Shown piece after piece: positions 9,300-18,976 of a stretch of DNA of 64,000 nucleotides. The stretch is from Globisporangium splendens (lineage: Eukaryota; Oomycota; Peronosporomycetes; Pythiales; Pythiaceae), in the NCBI GenBank assembly GCA_006386115.1, contig VFIW01000082.1, positions 124,001 to 188,000 on the forward strand, given 5' to 3'. The notes below the pieces were generated by a model. That model was given only the letters and a program-made list of their open reading frames with translations. It had not been told where the DNA came from and did no database searches. The position numbers and the translations under genes were made by a program. The first letter of the stretch is position 1; each line of letters begins with the position of its first letter.

Positions 9300-12200
9300 G
9301 TCTGGACCTACTGTGATTAACGGACTGTCTCCAGCAGAACGAAATAATACAGCACACTATTATACGCGTACGCAGAGGAACCAACTGCCACGTGACCATC
9401 TCACTGCATACCACTCTTCCGAGTGCACGGAAACAACTGCACAACTTTGAAAGACAGTCCCACCACTTTTGACGTGGGAAATACGAAACGTGGTTGCAAT
9501 TTGTCTGGTGCAATACCGCCCATCGTTGTCCCTCTGGTCACAGTCTGATTCGGATCGCGACCAGTTCACGACGGCGTTGCAATCGGCGCAGGTCTTAGTA
9601 CAGTCCTTAGTTTGCCCGAAGCGAAACATTCGAGGGAGCAAAGGTGTGTAGAAGTTGGCAAGCAGCTTGTGACAAGCAAGCTGCGCGACAGTGTCCCAGA
9701 CAGCATTTTAATACTTCCGATTAAAATAGGCACGCCATCAATTGATCAACACTTAGACCACGCAATCTGACAGAGCGGACGTGGTAAATGTTGTTAAAGT
9801 TTTGTGCAGCATTGCATTTGACTCTCGGACTGCTTCCCATAAGATAGAAAAGTTGAAATATGTGGCCGAGTTCGCGCATATTAATAGGGGAGTCAAACCT
9901 GCCCAAAACACCTCTGATTTATTCCCCATTTCTATGCTCATTTGTGGCCATCTTCTCTGTTGCTACTATGTATCAGAATCAGCTGCCTCGTGAGGTGACT
10001 AATTTGGAAAACAAGCACTCATTTCCTGGAACACTGCTGAAAATTTGCTCAATAAGCCGTGGACTGTCACCAACTGCGAAGACTCTGGAAGGTCTGAATG
10101 TTTGAAGCAAGCCGTGCTTATTTCTCTCGTGTTTTCCTGTTTATTATTTGTGTCTGATTTCGTCATTCTCGCTAATTTCGCTAAACAGTTTCAGTGAAGG
10201 TACTGTTTTGGATGTCAACTGCCAAAATGAACATTCTGAAGCGTGAACACCTTCATTTTGTACGAAAATGGCGTTTTGATCGAGTCTTTTTCGACCTGCA
10301 CAAAAAATGGCCGAAATATGAAATCAGGAGTTTGTGAGAGAGACTGTGTCTGCCTGCACACAGTCAAGTCCCACAGCTCATAAGTCTGATTAATACAACC
10401 TCACCCATTATCTTCTACCAAAACTGCAGCGTTCCCCGCGAAATCTACACATCTCTATAAATCAACGCAGTCCTGGAAGATCGAAGCAAAACATAACAGA
10501 CATTGTACACTGCAGGCGGCATTGTATGTCTGTAGCTGTTTGGACTCGATGGGGATATAAAAAGGTGAGGCACCATGCTTGAGAGAGAGAGGCACTCAGA
10601 CACGCTCAGTCTTCAAAGAATGCTGACAAGTTGGCGTGGGAAACGGAGGGACTTCAACATCAGACCTCGTGCTGTGTAGCATCACGATCTCAATGTCTAC
10701 CTCTGCCCAGTATCACAAATGTTTCTCATACATCTCGGACACCGATTAGTGAGAAGCGGGTTTATTTAACTTATCCTGGTGCAAATCTAAGAGCGAACGC
10801 ACAAATCTCGAAAGCGAAAAAAGAAAGGACTGTTGTGGAAAACCCTGGCAAAGTATGGGTATATCGAGAAGCAGGCATTCTTGCTGTTGGGGATAAAGGC
10901 TGATTAAACGCTATGCGTTGATAAAGAGTTTCGGTATCATCGCTTTCACTCAAAATGCTCTTATTCTTGGTAGATCAACGTCTGGGTTGTCCTTTAAAGT
11001 TAAACAAATCGAGGTATCGCTGATCTCATGTTCGTTTGTCGTGTTCACGCACAAATATGTGCTTTGGAGTTGCTGTTACCTTGCTTAGAGCTTCATTTTC
11101 TGGCAGCTCACACTGAAACACACATCAAGGACTGCACACATTTTGTCTGACTGCAATACACTCATAAAATCTATCAACACGGCACAAGACAACTTATGCA
11201 CGGACAACGAGACATATATTGCATGCCTAAAACTGCCCAAAACTACCTAAACGAAATTATCTGAAGCCATGAAGAATTGGTCTCATTAATGACTAAATTT
11301 AACCCACACGACTGATCTCGCGCAGAGATACGCTCTGCTTGCAGCGCGCCGCCTACCGAGCGCAGCGAGGTGCTCCCATTTGAGGGAGGTAGAGGGATGT
11401 GGATAACGCTACAAAACTTTAACGCTTCCCTGGGAGTTAGCTGGTTAAGGATTGGGTGGTTGTAGAATGAACCCGTTTTGATCAACCAATACTTGGTTAA
11501 TTCCATCTGTTCGACTCTTCTTAAAAAGACCAACAGATGAAAGATATTAAGCAACACTTTTCAGTCAAGCAGAGCACACCTGTGTACATGCTAACCTATC
11601 CTTTATGCGCAAATATTCCATCGAAGCCTGTCCATGACCAACAATTCACTCGAAAATGGAGGCGAGGAGGTCGTTTTGATGCTCAGTCTCGTGCAAGTAG
11701 CAACATATACACAGGGAATTGTTTTCATAAGTGAAATGACAGAATGTAGATCTATTTGACTGCGAAAGTTTTGCATAAAGGTGTTTTCGTTGTTTGCAAT
11801 GAGCCTACGTTTTTCGGTCTGCTTGACAGAAAACTCGTGTGTTGAAATATTCATGAAGAAAATATCTTTCTTTTCCACTCCAAATGTTTGAGTGGATGCC
11901 TAATTGACAACTATAATTTAGGTGAAATTAGGCAAAAATAGATAAAACTTAGGTACGCAAGAAGGACTCCATATCCTATTTGCACAAACAGCTCACCACG
12001 AGTGGCATCTACTTCGAAGTACAGCAGCAAGGTCCCGACTTCATGCACGCAGAAGGACAACTTTAATAAGAGTTGTCGACCCCCTAACTCCCACCATACA
12101 AACGCCTTTCTATCTAGCCTTGCAAGGCTGGAAAGACAGGCAAACCCTTACTATGTACTTCTCCTTTGGCGAACTGCCTCCTGTGTTGACCTTGCTGCAG

Positions 12201-12400
12201 AAATATTGCATTCGCAATTGCAGAATAGTCAAGAGGGGCAAACACGAGGACGAGGGCACTGAAAATGCAATCTGCAACCGTGTCACAATCATGATTCTCC
12301 GTCAATTCCCTCCATTCGCCCCGTCCCCCTGGAGAGACAATGGAGGGAAGGCTTAGTTCGTCGGACGAAGACATTCACCTGAGCCTTACTGTTGAACACC
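9300..12400. other. 3.1 kb gene-poor spacer inside the palindrome
   Basis: AT-richer DNA without a supported gene. A TATA-like GGATATAAAAAGG at about 10552 is followed by GAGAGAGAGGCACTCAGACAC, which could be the remains of an LTR promoter, but no partner repeat is visible. Short open frames show no domain. Confidence 0.45.
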
Positions 12401-12442
12401 CTAGTGGTAGCTACTCTAGGTGCTGATTTCTTTTCGTTTTCC

Positions 12443-12463
12443 TCACTCACTTTGGCATTTGCC
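12443..12463 (+). promoter_or_regulatory. Oomycete initiator-like core promoter of lectin copy 2
   Basis: TCACTCACTTTGGCATTTGCC, mirror of 6188-6208, roughly 90-110 bp before the ATG at 12551. Confidence 0.45.
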
Positions 12464-12550
12464 ACCTTCTGCACAAGCGACCTCAGCTCAAGACTCAACG
12501 ACTTCCTGCCGCCAGTGTCTCCACTTCCAGCTTCACGTTGGCTGCCGACA

Positions 12551-15500
12551 ATGCGCTTCAACAATGTACTTGCCTGGGGAACTGTTGCTGGCGCGCTTGT
12601 TCCAGCGACAGTGCACAGCGTCGACCTTCTCCAGCACGGTGCTAGCGCCAACGGTGCCAACTGTCTGGAAGTTCGCGACGGCTCTTCGGTGCTCGTGAGC
12701 TCCTGGTGCCATGGCGGTACGACCCAGCTTTTCGAGATGGACGACCGCCGCACTCTCCGCGTGAGCTCGGCCACTGACCAGTGCCTGCAGTTCTTTGATG
12801 ACAACTCCGTCAAGGCAGCACCCTGTGTCGCCAACTCTGCGAGCCAGCAATGGCGCGTGGCGTTCGACGGCTCCATTGCTGCCACAGGTTACACCAAGTT
12901 CGGCAAGTGCCTCACAGCAAACAGCACCGTCGACGGTGCCGCAACTCTTCAACCTTGCAAGTCAGGAACTCCCTCGCAAGTCTTCCGGTCGTCGGTGCTC
13001 GTGACTGGCACGAAAGACGTTGTTACCGCAAACGGCGTGTGCCTCAACTACGCTGGCACTGGCAGCTCGGCCACGACTCTTTCGTGTCACGGCAACACCA
13101 ATCAACTGTGGTCCCACACTTTCGAGGAGGAGCTCCACAGCGACGACAACTGCTTGCAGTACGATGAAGCCAATCTGGCAACGGTCACGATGGCCAAATG
13201 CAGTGGTGAAAGCAAGCAAAAGTGGACGCTGGATGCGGCATCGGGCAAAATCACTCCGTCCACCAAGCCAACGCGATGCCTCGATTTCACCAACTACGCT
13301 CCAGTGCTCACTGCATGCAGTGCTCCAGTGACCAAGACGCAGACATTCAACGTCAACGCGTTGCTCGGTAGCCGCGACCGAAACTTGAAGCGAACGATGT
13401 TGCAAGCGCCAGGGATCTACACTGGCAACAACTGCGTTACCGTGAACCGTGCGACCAAAGATGTTCACATCGCGCCGTGCTCGAAAAACGTCGACATGTG
13501 GTGGGAGATCACGAGCAGCAAGACCATTAAACTCGCAGGTGAGCAGTGCGTCGACCTCTCGCTGTCGGAAGCAGGTCGAGTCACGTACAGCACCTGCACT
13601 GGCAATTCAAACCAGCAGTGGACATGGAACAGTGCAACTGGCGTCGTCGCGTCCGTGGCCCAGCCTGACAAGTGCCTAACGTTCAACACTGTGAACGTGA
13701 CAGCGTGGGAGAGCGTCAAGTTTTCGGCACAGGCGTGCGGTTCGCCAGCCCCGCGTGAGAACCAGGTCTTGCGCTCGCGAGACTTTACCGATATCCTACC
13801 GCCGTACTCGCGCGCGGACGCGCAAGCAACGTTCTGCAATCAGCGCAAAAGTCGTCCGGGCGATCTGTCCTTCTTGCGCGATACGCTCTTCTGGGCCAAG
13901 AAAGATCTGAAAGCGCTCGTACCGGCGACTTTGGCTGGACACGAGGAGTACAACTACTACGAGAGTGTCGTGATTGAGAGCATCTCGGCTGTAACGAACG
14001 TCGATGCCAACTGGCTGACGGAGGCTGAAATAGTGGACAAGCTCGGCGCGATCCCCAACGGCATCAAAGCGCTCTTCGACCTCAGTGAGATGATGTGTGT
14101 TGTGCGGGAGCGTGACGTCGAATTGAAGCCCAGGATCAGCGATTTGTTCGCGACGAACAAACCCGACAACAAGCGGCTTTTGACGACGGCGAACTACTTG
14201 CGCGTGGCAAATCTGCAGCTGCAGCTCCTAGTGCTTCCAGCGGACTCCGCGCTGCTGGGGTTTGTTAGCGACCACATCGCGAAGTCCGTTAATGCTGCGT
14301 TGCAAGGCCATCTCTCTGGCAACGACCTCATGGGGCTCAATCAGTTCGTCTCCTCATCGGACATGAGTTGGTTTGCAGGCGTTATCCAGCCTCTGTGTAC
14401 CGCGAAGCCAGCCGCCGCCATTTGCTCCGCTGCTTACTTTCCAGGTCTCATCGGCGCCCGTCAGGACTTGCTGGACGAACTCAAGCAGACCACCGTGTCT
14501 GCACTGAAGACGAACGAGATCATCACGATTGATGTTCTCACCAAGGCTGAGTCTTTTATGGAGATCTTCCACAAGGGGCTGGCAGCAGGGAGTCCCGTCG
14601 ATAAGGCGGTGTGGGAGTCGTTTGCGCAGTTGACAATGTTCGGCGCCGTCAAGCCCGTGACCTCGTACAATCAGAGTGACTTGCTCCGCACAACAGCGAA
14701 TACCGAGCTCATGATGGTTTTTACGATGTGGCCCCACTTTTCAGTCGACGAAATGAGCAGCTCCGTGTGGAATCCATTCTTTACGACATTGAGCGACCAG
14801 TTTTATGCCGCCCGACGCACCCTGATTGAGCGCATGGTCTTCTCGTCGCGGGTGCAGACGCTTGAAGCGTACTCCGACGGTCGAAGCAGTGACATGGATG
14901 CTCTGGCGACTCAGGTGCTACCGCGCGTCTGTACCCGCTTCCCATCGTTCAAAGCGTGCACGCTGATCAAGTTTCACTCGCTCACGAACGCGCGAGCCGA
15001 GCTGCAGCGCCGCATCAATGCGACTGGGAAGTGGACGTCGGAGATTGAGGACCTTGCAGCCACATTTGCCAAGATTCTCGGAGCCGGATCCACGCTGGAC
15101 AGTGATCTGTGGACTGCGGCAGCAGTGCGACTTTTATTCAACTCGGTTGAGCTCCGTGTATACCCCACCAAGGACCTGCTCACAACAGCGACGCCTGATG
15201 CATTCCTGGCGCTCTACGCTGTGTTCATGCACTACTCGCCCAGCATGGCTCCTCTGCTACCGTACTTCACCTTCCTGGTGGACCAGGTCTCGACCGCGCA
15301 TTTTAACGCGATCAACGCGCTCGTGACTGCCCGCGACATTGACGGAATGGCTGTGTACTTGGACCCGCAAAGTAACTCGACGACAAGCGACCTCGGTGTC
15401 CTTGGCGGGACAGTACTCCCGTCAATCTGCAACAACCCCAACAACCCGGAGTTTTCGATCTGCAAGCTGCAGGAGTTTTACTACGGACTCAACCAAGTGC

Positions 15501-18169
15501 TCGCGTTTGAGAAGTCGCGATATGCGACTGTCATCTCGCTAGAAGACGTCGCGGAGGTCGACGTGCGCAAGCAACTGGATGTGGTCGACGCGGAGAACAA
15601 GCAATTTGAGATCATCACGGCGATCCAGGACTCGGCGAACCAGATTGGACAGAAAATTGACGAGGAGAGCACAAAGATCCAGGCCGCGGTGGCTGCGGAA
15701 TCGGCTGCGATTCGAGCAGACATTGCCGCCAGCACTCAGGTTCTTTACGACAAGATGGGCGAAGAAGGTCGCGCGCTGCAAGCGCAAATCGACGCTAGCA
15801 CTCGCGAATTGGAAGACACGATCGGTGCCGCCACGGCAGCTATTCGGCGGGACATTGCTGACAACACGAACCTGCTCTACAGCAAGATGGACGCTGAGGC
15901 GAGGGCGCTGCAACGAAGCATCGATGAAAACACGCAGAAGTTGTCGACGCAGATTGGCGCAGAGGCAAAGGCGACGCGCCAGCTCATCAACGACGCCACC
16001 GCGCAGCTCTACAACAAGATCGGCGAAGAGGGCCAGGCAATTCGTGGTAAGATCGACGAGTCCACGAATAAGCTGTACAACAAGATCGGCGAGGAAAGTC
16101 AAGCGATTCGCACAAAGATCGACCAATCGACAGACAAGCTATACAACAAGATCGGAGAGGAAGGACAGCTCACGAGGAACAAGATCGACGAGTCGACGCG
16201 CACGCTTACGTCGGTGATCAATACCAGCACCGCAAAACTGGAAGGGAAAATCGCTCAAAGCACCAGTACAGTCGTGGGCACGTTCAAATCTGGCTTCACC
16301 GCCCTGGCAGACTACTACACATCCGATGCAAAGGTGAACAGTGCCACGACGCTCTCCCAGATCAAGCTATCGCTCAAGCTATCGGAAAAGCTGCAGAAGG
16401 ACATCCAGACGCTGTTCCAGCCCTTCATTGATTCGACCAAACAGGCCATCAATCTTATGCAGGGTGCAGTAGACGCGCAAGACACGTTCCTTGCGGCACA
16501 AGCCGTCATTCATGTGACAACCATCGCCCTCGAAGCCGCGAAGTGTTTCAATCCGTTTGCTGCCCTCTTTGGAACTGCAGATCCCATGGCAGCAGCGCAG
16601 GCAGCGGCAGATCTCGTGACGACTAATGCGAAAATCTCGCTCCTGCAAGCAGACAGCAGGGAACTCAAGCTCCGAGCGGAGGGGATGGGTACAAGCATTA
16701 AAGGCTTGACCCAGACCGCGAACAATTACGCGGCAGCTCAACGCAGGCTCAGCAACGTCGAGTATTTTGTGCAGATGCTGAGCAAAACGGATCAAGACTT
16801 GACCCCGACCGAGAGTTCCAAGTTGACCGACATGATGATCTCACTTTACAACGAGTACGATACCCCGGCGTCGCAGGCGCAGCTCGAGTCAATTCAGGGA
16901 AGTTGTGAATCTCTCATCGACCACATGGAGTACATGGTTGGCACAATGGACATCCACGCTGGCGACGAAACTCTCAAATACTTGCGGCAAGCGAACCAGC
17001 AGGTGGGGCCAGTGTTTTCCACATACCTCGATGCTTTGGGCCAGTTAACCGGTAGTTATGAAAAGTTGGCTCAAGGTGCGCGGGCCGCCGTGAACGCTCA
17101 GAGCGCTAAGAACCTCGCCAACGTCGCCAGCAGCATGGGCAAGCGCCGTCTCCAAGCAGGCTCGACGTTTAAACCGTTCTACTCGATGGCGTACGCGGGC
17201 CTGAGCAAACTGTTTATGCAGTACAAGATCCAGCAGGGTGCGTTCCAGTTCTGCAAGTTTTACGAGTACAAGCTGGGTGGCACGCCTCCATCGATGTGCG
17301 GCAACACCAAGTTTTACACGGCCACCGATATCCAGAAAATGCGCGCGTACCAGCCTCCTGCGTTCAAGGCGCTCCCAGTGATCGCGTCGTTGCCAACACA
17401 GCCAGCGGTTAGTGACGATGCAATTTCACGTCCGTACCTCGACCTCGACAAGCTTCTCTTGGGAGAAAAAGTGACGTTCAAGTTGCCCCATGCCGACCTG
17501 GCGTGGTTGAAGCAGTACAACTGGATCTATCGCTCGGATACTGCCGCCAGCCTTACTGGGGTCTACATCCAGTCCATGCAGATCGTGCTGCCGTTTACGT
17601 CGACGTCGAGTGACTCATCACCGAGCACTGCCGTCTTCGATATGGCTGTGACCGTTGACATCAGTGCAACCCAGCGCCTGAATGCCCAGAATGAGAAGAT
17701 GTACGTGGTTCCTACAGCGAATCTGAAGTTCTCAAGCGCGTTCAACGTCCCGCTCTGCGCCGTGAAGATCACGAATCCGTACCACGAGGCTGCCAAGTGC
17801 GTGAAAAGCGACGGGACGTCAAGCATCTGTGTGTACGAGAATGGGGAAGTCGCGCGCGCAGACATCCTGCCGAGTCTCTTTTCGCTCTGGCAAATCTCCA
17901 TGCCCAGTCTCAGCTCGCCAGGCAAGGGATACAAGCTAGCGCTGCCAAGCACCAACAGCACAAATGCGCCGGAGTTCAATGTCGTAGCGCTCCTGAACGT
18001 TGTCCGCATCACCAGTGCAGCGACAAGCTCGAAGGCGACGGAATCCATCGGTTTGGCTGCCGAGTCACAGTGCTGCACAGACGACACGTACCTTGCGGGC
18101 ACGGTCTGTACGGCTTGTCCTCAAGGAACGACCGGTGCTCTCAACGGCTACACGTGCCAGCGTGCGTAG
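12551..18169 (+). CDS. Giant secreted beta-trefoil (ricin B-type) lectin with hendecad stalk, copy 2
   Basis: 1,872 residues, matching copy 1 except His for Arg in the EEEL-H-SDDNC segment (base 13137). It has the signal peptide at the Met of 12551, beta-trefoil region about 25-400, unassigned helical region about 410-1030, roughly nine 22-residue repeats about 1030-1240, a further helical segment, and a Cys-rich end. DNA for the stalk lies at about 15640-16260. Two intact reading frames in such long arms argue that both copies are under selection or that conversion is recent. The frame is open upstream to 12392, but that extension differs from the other copy. Confidence 0.85.
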   Translation: MRFNNVLAWGTVAGALVPATVHSVDLLQHGASANGANCLEVRDGSSVLVSSWCHGGTTQLFEMDDRRTLRVSSATDQCLQFFDDNSVKAAPCVANSASQQWRVAFDGSIAATGYTKFGKCLTANSTVDGAATLQPCKSGTPSQVFRSSVLVTGTKDVVTANGVCLNYAGTGSSATTLSCHGNTNQLWSHTFEEELHSDDNCLQYDEANLATVTMAKCSGESKQKWTLDAASGKITPSTKPTRCLDFTNYAPVLTACSAPVTKTQTFNVNALLGSRDRNLKRTMLQAPGIYTGNNCVTVNRATKDVHIAPCSKNVDMWWEITSSKTIKLAGEQCVDLSLSEAGRVTYSTCTGNSNQQWTWNSATGVVASVAQPDKCLTFNTVNVTAWESVKFSAQACGSPAPRENQVLRSRDFTDILPPYSRADAQATFCNQRKSRPGDLSFLRDTLFWAKKDLKALVPATLAGHEEYNYYESVVIESISAVTNVDANWLTEAEIVDKLGAIPNGIKALFDLSEMMCVVRERDVELKPRISDLFATNKPDNKRLLTTANYLRVANLQLQLLVLPADSALLGFVSDHIAKSVNAALQGHLSGNDLMGLNQFVSSSDMSWFAGVIQPLCTAKPAAAICSAAYFPGLIGARQDLLDELKQTTVSALKTNEIITIDVLTKAESFMEIFHKGLAAGSPVDKAVWESFAQLTMFGAVKPVTSYNQSDLLRTTANTELMMVFTMWPHFSVDEMSSSVWNPFFTTLSDQFYAARRTLIERMVFSSRVQTLEAYSDGRSSDMDALATQVLPRVCTRFPSFKACTLIKFHSLTNARAELQRRINATGKWTSEIEDLAATFAKILGAGSTLDSDLWTAAAVRLLFNSVELRVYPTKDLLTTATPDAFLALYAVFMHYSPSMAPLLPYFTFLVDQVSTAHFNAINALVTARDIDGMAVYLDPQSNSTTSDLGVLGGTVLPSICNNPNNPEFSICKLQEFYYGLNQVLAFEKSRYATVISLEDVAEVDVRKQLDVVDAENKQFEIITAIQDSANQIGQKIDEESTKIQAAVAAESAAIRADIAASTQVLYDKMGEEGRALQAQIDASTRELEDTIGAATAAIRRDIADNTNLLYSKMDAEARALQRSIDENTQKLSTQIGAEAKATRQLINDATAQLYNKIGEEGQAIRGKIDESTNKLYNKIGEESQAIRTKIDQSTDKLYNKIGEEGQLTRNKIDESTRTLTSVINTSTAKLEGKIAQSTSTVVGTFKSGFTALADYYTSDAKVNSATTLSQIKLSLKLSEKLQKDIQTLFQPFIDSTKQAINLMQGAVDAQDTFLAAQAVIHVTTIALEAAKCFNPFAALFGTADPMAAAQAAADLVTTNAKISLLQADSRELKLRAEGMGTSIKGLTQTANNYAAAQRRLSNVEYFVQMLSKTDQDLTPTESSKLTDMMISLYNEYDTPASQAQLESIQGSCESLIDHMEYMVGTMDIHAGDETLKYLRQANQQVGPVFSTYLDALGQLTGSYEKLAQGARAAVNAQSAKNLANVASSMGKRRLQAGSTFKPFYSMAYAGLSKLFMQYKIQQGAFQFCKFYEYKLGGTPPSMCGNTKFYTATDIQKMRAYQPPAFKALPVIASLPTQPAVSDDAISRPYLDLDKLLLGEKVTFKLPHADLAWLKQYNWIYRSDTAASLTGVYIQSMQIVLPFTSTSSDSSPSTAVFDMAVTVDISATQRLNAQNEKMYVVPTANLKFSSAFNVPLCAVKITNPYHEAAKCVKSDGTSSICVYENGEVARADILPSLFSLWQISMPSLSSPGKGYKLALPSTNSTNAPEFNVVALLNVVRITSAATSSKATESIGLAAESQCCTDDTYLAGTVCTACPQGTTGALNGYTCQRA

Positions 18170-18302
18170 GCAGCAGCTTTGCATATGGTGCAAAGAGAAG
18201 TCACATTCTCCACAGTTCGGTCGCATGTTGTGTGTTGCTGCGTTCTTGATTTGATGAGGCTGAAGAAAAGTACACCAAACGGATTAGGCTGGCTATTGCT
18301 CT

Positions 18303-18600
18303 AAATCATACATGCTCTTCGACGTCGGCACCGTTCTCTTCAGCGAAGCAGTTGGTGTCTGCTGCTACTATAGGGTGAAGTCGGTCGCCAGGGAGGCGTT
18401 CGGACCGACTGGGATGCCTCAGATGTACGTCGCCCACTCGGGGTATGTCCACCATCCAGGCTGCTGTTGTCATCACGATGGTCCTCCATGTCAGCTTCTG
18501 CATGCGCACAAAGGAGCCATCCAGCAAGTGCAACGAGGATACGACCCAGGTGGAAACGGATTCAACAACGTTGGTGACCACCTAGTTCAGTCGTGGCTAA
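18303..18600 (+). pseudogene. Truncated, diverged third copy of the small membrane protein
   Basis: Translation gives LFDVGTVLF..GVCCYY then AFGPTGMPQMYVAHSGYVHH, clearly related to the membrane helix and tail of the proteins at 7352 and 8413 but well diverged. The signal peptide and Cys-rich ectodomain are missing because similarity begins right at the edge of the right lectin arm. An open frame from 18312 to 18728 runs on past the homologous part. Confidence 0.75.
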
Positions 18601-18976
18601 TCGGTGCGGCGCTGGCGGTCTTGGTCAGTTGTAACGGAGCCACAGCGTTAGATCTGTGTTGCTGCCGTGCATGCGTATCCGACAGAGCAGATGTGGTGTG
18701 CAAGGCTCTTGGTGGACGTCATCGATAGAGAACCAGCACAAAGTACTTTGTTGTGAACTTCAACCGCTGCCAATAAAAACACTTTTCTCAAAGCAAAACT
18801 GCTTTGTTGTGCATCCGCCCTCAATGCATAAAAGAACTTTTTGTTTGTGTCCGGATACCTCTGTGGGTTCATTATACACTTGGTTTTTCTTTCATTTTCA
18901 TCTCACCTCTTGACGGAACTGACGGTGACGGACAGCGGAAGAAAACAATAAAAAAAAGGAAGAAGAATCAAACTGG
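18601..18976. other. Intergenic with initiator of the RBR gene
   Basis: No gene seen. TTTCATTTTCATCTC at 18889-18903 fits the oomycete initiator about 75 bp before the RBR ATG. Confidence 0.5.

Larger units (their letters stand above)
12401..18302 (+). repeat. Right arm of large inverted repeat (5,902 bp)
   Basis: Exact-length complement of 349-6250. Its outer end abuts a truncated copy of the small membrane protein at 18303. Confidence 0.97.

Noticed and set aside
8413..9513. Longer N-terminus for membrane protein copy 2 (366 codons)
   Set aside because: The extra 139 codons precede a signal peptide and pass through the promoter; copy 1 has no equivalent.
10552..10630. LTR in the palindrome spacer suggested by TATAAAAAGG and GAGAGAGAGGCACTCAGACAC
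   Set aside because: No TG...CA ends, second copy or element genes nearby.
12392..12550. Longer N-terminus for the lectins
   Set aside because: It would bury the signal peptide, cover the initiator motif, and differ between copies at its start.
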